In this document: positions 59,178 to 64,000 of the stretch, in pieces
Numbering within the stretch: position 1 is the stretch's first letter
Layout: each line of letters begins with the position of its first letter
Program-made: the position numbers and the translations under genes
NCBI GenBank assembly: GCA_038380435.1
Contig: JAWZYU010000028.1
Span: forward strand, 25,714,201-25,778,200
DNA length: 64,000 nucleotides
Origin: Ryuthela nishihirai
Taxonomy: Eukaryota; Arthropoda; Arachnida; Araneae; Heptathelidae
Reading direction: 5' to 3'
The notes under the pieces: model-generated
Told to the model about the DNA's origin: nothing
What the model saw: the letters and a program-made list of their open reading frames with translations, nothing else
Database searches by the model: none

Positions 59178-60548
59178 CACTGCTGGCCATTAAAAAGTGC
59201 AACACCAGGAAGAACTCATCAGATTGTCCTGAAATATGCAAGATGGGTAGCCCATGGGAGAATGTGTAAATGATTCAAAGCACAGCACATAAGCACATCA
59301 TGTGTGTCGGTAACACCCCCTGGAAATGGTATAAGAGGAGATTACAAAGAGCAGGTGTAAAGCACTGGAATTGTGTTTGCTCACAGTTCTTGCACACTAA
59401 AGGTTCAAGTATGCCCCATTGAAGAACATGGCATCCATACGACCAGGTTTCTGACTTTGATCGAGGAAGAATTGTGGGATTACGGGGAGGTGGATTATTG
59501 TACTGAGACATTGGTGCTCATGTTGCATGGAATGCTGCCACAGTGATGAGAATATAGTGTCAGTGGGTAGAGGAGGAAAGAACTCACCAATGTGAGAGAT
59601 CTCAATGGCTGTGTCACACGAATGAGAGGACAGATATCTTTTGTGCATGGCTATGAATGATCGTACAGTCACATCAACCAGTGTCTGCACGTACAGTTCG
59701 ACGTCATCTGCAGCATCAGGGCATCTTTGCTAGGCATCCACTGCTTTGGCTACCATTGACTCTACAACACAGGCATATGCGACTGCAATGGTGCCAAGAA
59801 TATCGCACATGGATGTGCGAATGGCATCGCATCGTCTTTTCAGATGAATCCTGCTTTAGTATGCGGCACCATGATGGACGAATCTGTATCTGGCGACACT
59901 GCGGCAACAGGCTCAGTGAGACATGAATGATGCAGAGCCATACAAGTTCGGCCCCTGGTGTTAAGGTATGGGGTGCCATGGACTCCACTTACACACGTGC
60001 CTCATACGTATTAACAGTACTTTGAACAGCCAGTGTTACATCACTGAGGTGTTGAAGCTTGTGATCATACTTTATCTTCAGGGGCTCTCTGGTGCCATTT
60101 ACCAATAGAACAATATATGACCACATGTGGCATGCATCGTCCAACAATTCCTAGATGGCCACCATGTGTGACTTTTGCCTTGGCCTGCTGCACGTTCACC
60201 GGATCTGTCCCCAATTGAACATGTCTGGTCCATGATCTCATGACGACTAGCACACCAGACACCAGCAGCTGCTACAACTGATGAACTTTGGCTATGTATC
60301 GAAACTGCATGGACTGACATTCCTCAAACACACATCCGACATCTCATCCTCTCAATGCCGGACTATGTAGCAGCAGTTATTGCTGCTCATGGTGGATGCC
60401 AAAAGATACTGATTTATTTGTATTCCACAAGTCTAACTGAGTTGTATTTGTAATCATTTGATCCTTGTAACATAAGCTATGTACTCACTAAATATGGCTT
60501 TGATATCTCTTGTCTTTCCTGGTGTTGCACATTTAATGGCCAGCAGTG
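59178..60548 (+). mobile_element. Tc1/mariner-like element with intact ends
   Basis: Ends CACTGCTGGCCATTAAAAAG and, read backwards from the right, CACTGCTGGCCATTAAATGT; both continue GCAACACCAGG. TA at 59176-59177 and 60549-60550. Length 1371 bp. Confidence 0.92.
59425..60410 (+). pseudogene. Tc1-like transposase, broken
   Basis: LDRGRIVGLRGGG near 59458, SARTVRRHLQHQGIFARHPL (59690-59745), then LQHRHMRLQWCQEYRTWMCE and HRIVFSDESCF (catalytic SDES, 59835-59865), and VKVWGAM near 59965. Stops interrupt the start and the C-terminal half. The longest piece is 89 codons. Confidence 0.88.
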
Positions 60549-60593
60549 TATTTGAGTTTTCCAAATTCATGTACACTTTGTTTACCAAATTCA

Positions 60594-60655
60594 TGGCGTG
60601 GATGTTCATGTCGTTTTTCTGCTGAGGTCCCACAGTCCTCACATAACTTCTATTC
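60594..60655 (+). repeat. SINE B body fragment
   Basis: CATGGCGTGGATGTTCATGT and TTTTCTGCTGAGGTCCCACA match the region just after the SINE B head. Confidence 0.6.
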
Positions 60656-60734
60656 TTCTATTATCTCTGAAAAAGCGATTAACTCAAAAATTCTTTGCAC
60701 AGCATAAAGATGGGAAAAGGAAAACCAATAATTT

Positions 60735-61340
60735 AATCATTTGGAATTTGAAATTGATTTACAAGAACTAAATGAAGTTGATATGGGCCATATTCTTCAC
60801 TCAATGAATCTATACAATAACATCACAAATCACATTATTGATGAAGTGAAAAAAAAGTGGCCAACAAAATCATAAGGCTGAAAAGTAAAATTTCAATGAT
60901 AATTGATGAGTCAACTTCTCTGACTAAAAAACACTATCCCAATGCATTGAAATTTGTGTCATGGATAGTGGAATGAACCAACTGGTAAATTTATTTTTGG
61001 ATTAGTCAAATTTTAAAGTGTTACTGGAAAACGAATTTTTGATTCTTCATTCAACTGTCTTCAGCTTTACAGAATGACATTAGACTATGAAAAATATTAT
61101 TTAACTTGTGTCACATGATGGTGCAGGAGTGATGTTGGGGAATGACAATACTCTAATAAAACTAATGAAAGACAAAGTTCCTTTAATTGTGTGACACTGC
61201 ACTAATCACAGATTAGAACTGTCAGTTGGTGACATAGTAAAGTCAGTCTCAGGAATCAACAGATTTAGAGAATTTATTGATAAATTGCCAGAATACGAAA
61301 AAAGCACTATTACCATTGTTAAAATAAAACCAAAAAACTG
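60735..61340 (+). pseudogene. hAT transposase relic, KIAA1586/ZBED-like
   Basis: Pieces on the plus strand: KSKISMIIDESTSLTKK (about 60885-60935), a decayed SHDGAGVMLG-type stretch near 61115, and HCTNHRLELSVGDIVKSVSG then INRFREFIDKLPE (about 61197-61295). Order and motifs match hAT transposases of the type domesticated as KIAA1586. Several stops and frameshifts. Both ends were not found. Confidence 0.7.
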
Positions 61341-62149
61341 TTCACTGAAATTTTGTACTCTGAATGATGATGCTTGGTTTCAACAACAAGGACTTCTCAG
61401 TTGAACATTTTCTGGCATTACAGCAGCTGGTCACTACATTTGGTAGGGTTTGGCAAAAGACCAGCACATTGTGGCTGAAATCCAAATGGAATGGCTCCTA
61501 TAATTTGTCTCACCTGCTTTTTGGCTCATCAGTGACTGCAGAAGACAATCGCTGTCACCTGAGAGAGCTTGTTTTTAACCAAGGACAGAACAGAGACTTT
61601 AGGTAAGAAAATAGTGTTTACTTTTCTTAAGGAAGGATATGCCCTCTTCACTATCCTTGCCATTTGGAGGAGGCAACTCTGTTCCCAGACAGTGCCCGCT
61701 GACCTTCAGTGCTTCCACCACACTATTAAGTTCAGTAAAATTATCTTCATCCTGATGAGGCTCTTGTTTTTTGCATTTTTCCCAGCTACAAATGTGAGCT
61801 TTCAATGGAACCTTCCTCCCCTTTGGATTTGTCATTGGTAGTTTTTTGAATAGGGTATTTGGCTACTGTCAATTGTGACTTCTGCAAAGATGTAATTATT
61901 GGATACAGCTGAAATTACTAAGTGTTATAAGGAGAATGTGCAGAGAATTTTCATTATGCATGTATTGATTTTTCTGAGTCTGCTACAAAACCTTAACTAA
62001 AATAAAAAGGGCTCGATGGAAATGTAATCCTTGAAAAACACGAAAACAAGCATATAATCCACATACACACAAAAAAAAACAACTTGGCAAAATTAAAGCA
62101 AAGGATACTATTAGCACACTCACTCAAGATATGACTTAAAGAACAAAAA
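61341..62149. other. Unassigned sequence
   Basis: Two overlapping plus-strand frames (61364-61606, 61569-61841) and a minus-strand frame (61835-61599) have mixed composition but no domain I know. May be an unidentified repeat between two relics. Confidence 0.35.
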
Positions 62150-63145
62150 TAAGCATTGGAAAAAATAATATAGAACTAATGGAAGAATTAAATTCTAGAT
62201 GAATGACCTACAACAGCATTCAAAAGGTCAGAACTTAGAGATCGTTGGCATACTGGAAGCGCATAATGAGGACTAAACCAAAAATTGTGGCAAAAACTGC
62301 TAAAAAGATTAAAGTTGAATATAGTAAGGATGATGTACTAGTTATGCATCAAGTTCCAACTGTTAATAAAAATAAAACCATTACTTGTGAAATTTAAAAG
62401 CAAAATAATACATGATAAATGGATAAGTGCTAATAAAGAACCTAAATGAACATTTGACTCTCATGATATAGCAACTGTGATATAATGCTAAATTAGAGAA
62501 CAGAAAATCTGGATTTAAATATACATGGGTTAAGATGGTAAAATATTTAGGAGAAGTAACAAAAGAGTGAAAATATGGAGAGTAGAAATAAGGATGATAT
62601 AAATAATATTGTTAAAAGTGGCTAGAATATGAAACAAATATATTTCTACTGAAGCGAATCATTATGTATTCTTCATATTAATGTACAAAGCATGAAATCT
62701 AAGTTTGACTTAATTGAAGCAATTATTGATTATTCAAATTATCTAGTTGATATTCTTATACTGACTTGACATATGGATAAAGGATGATAAAGTTTGCTTA
62801 TATAATTTAAATGGATATAATAAATTTTATAAATGTGGGCCTTGTAATGTATCAGGTGATATACTGATTTTTGTCAGAAATTTACTTATTCTTTTGTAAA
62901 TTTTTTGTTAGAAATCAACTTTATTTTAAATGAAACTAATGGCTTGGTGTCTGCTGAATTGCCTTGTTTAACATGGACTGGTTATTGGACAGTTTATTGA
63001 TGAATTAAATTTAATTAGAAATAGTACATTATTCTTACTGGTGATCTTAATATTTACTTTTTCTTGATAATGATTATGTAAAGCTATTTGGATATGTTTC
63101 TTCATGACTTCCAACCATATTTAGGTGCAGTTACAAGACAGATTC
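62150..63145 (+). pseudogene. LINE relic: ORF1 end and endonuclease (CR1/jockey-like)
   Basis: Plus strand: RNNLEIVGI-like text near 62235, then VEYSKDDVLVMHQVPTVNKN (about 62310-62370) and a FKSKIIHDKWISANKEP piece, as in LINE ORF1 proteins. After that ILHINVQSMKSKFDLIEAII (about 62670-62725) and NLNGYNKFYKCGP, the N-terminal part of an apurinic-type endonuclease, and ILTGDLNI near 63035. Many stops. Different from the RTE family in this window. Confidence 0.65.
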
Positions 63146-63149
63146 AAAC

Positions 63150-63778
63150 TGTTTGCTGTAAGAAACCTTTCATTAATGCACTCATATCCTAGAAGAGCAT
63201 CATTAGCATGTCTGCTGAGAAGCAGACCAACGCCTTGGTGATGCTTATTGTCGTCCCTCCCTGAAAAAGAGAAATTTTAGATTATTTTTAAGAATCTGAC
63301 CTTTATCTGTCCATCTGGTCTCTTGCAAGCCAAGAATATCTAAATTATAATGGTGGAATTCTTGTGTGAGGACATCAAGAGAAAAAGCTCTGTGCAGAGT
63401 CCTCACATTCCAACTACCTATGGAGAGAAAATGGTTAGTGGGATGTTTAAAGAAACTTATATTTATTAAGAGAGGGAATGCCGACAATATCAAACAGGCC
63501 CCTAATCGCAGACATGGGGCAAAGACCCGTTCCCCCACTACTAAAGGCTGAAGCCATCTACACTGGAAGACTTCCTCCAATGTAGAATTTGACGATGCCA
63601 ATAGAAGCAAAGAGTTTAGGTGCCTGCGATGACCTCTGCTCAGGATTATCCACCAGCTGATAAACATATCCTGTGAATCTATTCACTTGGGGCTGTCAAC
63701 CCACAAACAAACAGAAAACACAGCGGAAGATTTTCCCTCCACAAAAGCCCACCAGTGCAGCAAAATCAGGATCCATAA
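63150..63778 (-). mobile_element. RTE-like LINE fragment (5' part)
   Basis: Minus-strand copy of about 36612-37250 of the fuller LINE, very similar. It contains SWNVRTLHRAFSLDVLTQEF and LQETRWTDKGQIL of the endonuclease and part of the 5' region. Missing both the true 5' end and everything after the endonuclease start, so it is truncated at both sides. Confidence 0.9.
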
Positions 63779-64000
63779 TCATTAACTATTACAACTGAAC
63801 AATATATTATTAAAAAAATTAACAATAGAAGTAAAAATTCATCAATAACTAATAACACAAAAATATATTAAATAAAAAGTTAAATTATATAAAAAGCATA
63901 AGAAATATCTTCACAGTACTAAATATGAAGATAATTATCATAGAACACAGTTCTTAAACTGCAATGGCGACAGTTGAAAGGCAATGAAAATTTATCAATA
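63779..64000. other. AT-rich end of window
   Basis: Low-complexity AT sequence only. Confidence 0.6.

Overview
This is eukaryotic, AT-rich DNA from an animal, most likely an arthropod. A chelicerate is possible, but that is only a guess from genome style. Evidence: a spliced host gene with GT-AG introns, tRNA-derived SINEs, and DNA transposons and LINEs of typical animal families. There are no bacterial operons. Most open frames in the window are transposon relics or chance.

Host gene. One host gene is recognised with confidence: the 5' part of PSME4 (proteasome activator PA200/Blm10) on the minus strand. Its first five coding exons are at 34965-35158 (start codon), 19618-19758, 13569-13685, 10651-10695 and 9788-9937. 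Together they encode about the first 215 residues. All introns seen are phase 2 and exons 2-5 are all multiples of three. The gene continues beyond the left edge. A probable promoter and 5'UTR lie just right of 35158. A second, very tentative host feature is a terminal coding exon (51254-51321, minus) with a roughly 1 kb transposon-free 3'UTR-like stretch.

Transposon landscape. The rest is a dense, layered deposit: (i) a non-autonomous piggyBac at 102-635 and a piggyBac transposase relic at 29805-30715; (ii) Tc1/mariner-like copies at 2369-4542, 4879-6102, 14601-15795, 25372-~26060, 41404-43182, 44462-45657, 57160-57780 and 59178-60548, all with broken transposases; (iii) hAT elements at 21317-24579 (exact 8-bp target duplication), 32182-33419, 40723-45764 (composite) and 46324-47743, a short hAT-like MITE, and a hAT transposase relic at 60735-61340; (iv) a Merlin (ISXO2-type) element at 52710-54031 with an intact 295-codon transposase; (v) a nearly complete RTE-like LINE at 36282-39874 plus three fragments, and two relics of other LINE families (48150-49480 and 62150-63145); (vi) three tRNA-derived SINE families, here called A (about 400 bp, Met-like head), B (about 200 bp, Leu/Ser-like A box) and C (Gly/Ala-like head inside a foldback).

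Layout. 1-9787 is PSME4 intron 5 or further, with a large foldback interrupted by two Tc1 elements. 9788-19758 holds exons 5 to 2 with SINE-rich introns. 19759-34964 is a 15.2-kb intron 1 filled with hAT, piggyBac, RTE and Tc1 remains. 35159-36281 is the promoter side. 36282-45764 is the RTE LINE and a nested hAT/Tc1/SINE composite. 45765-64000 is repeats around the tentative exon and the Merlin element.

The standout points are the intact Merlin transposase, whose stop codon lies inside a 63-bp hairpin arm; the many near-perfect snap-back inverted repeats; the readable nested insertion order; and a restriction-like endonuclease frame carried on the opposite strand inside a hAT element. No clearly new multi-gene system was found.
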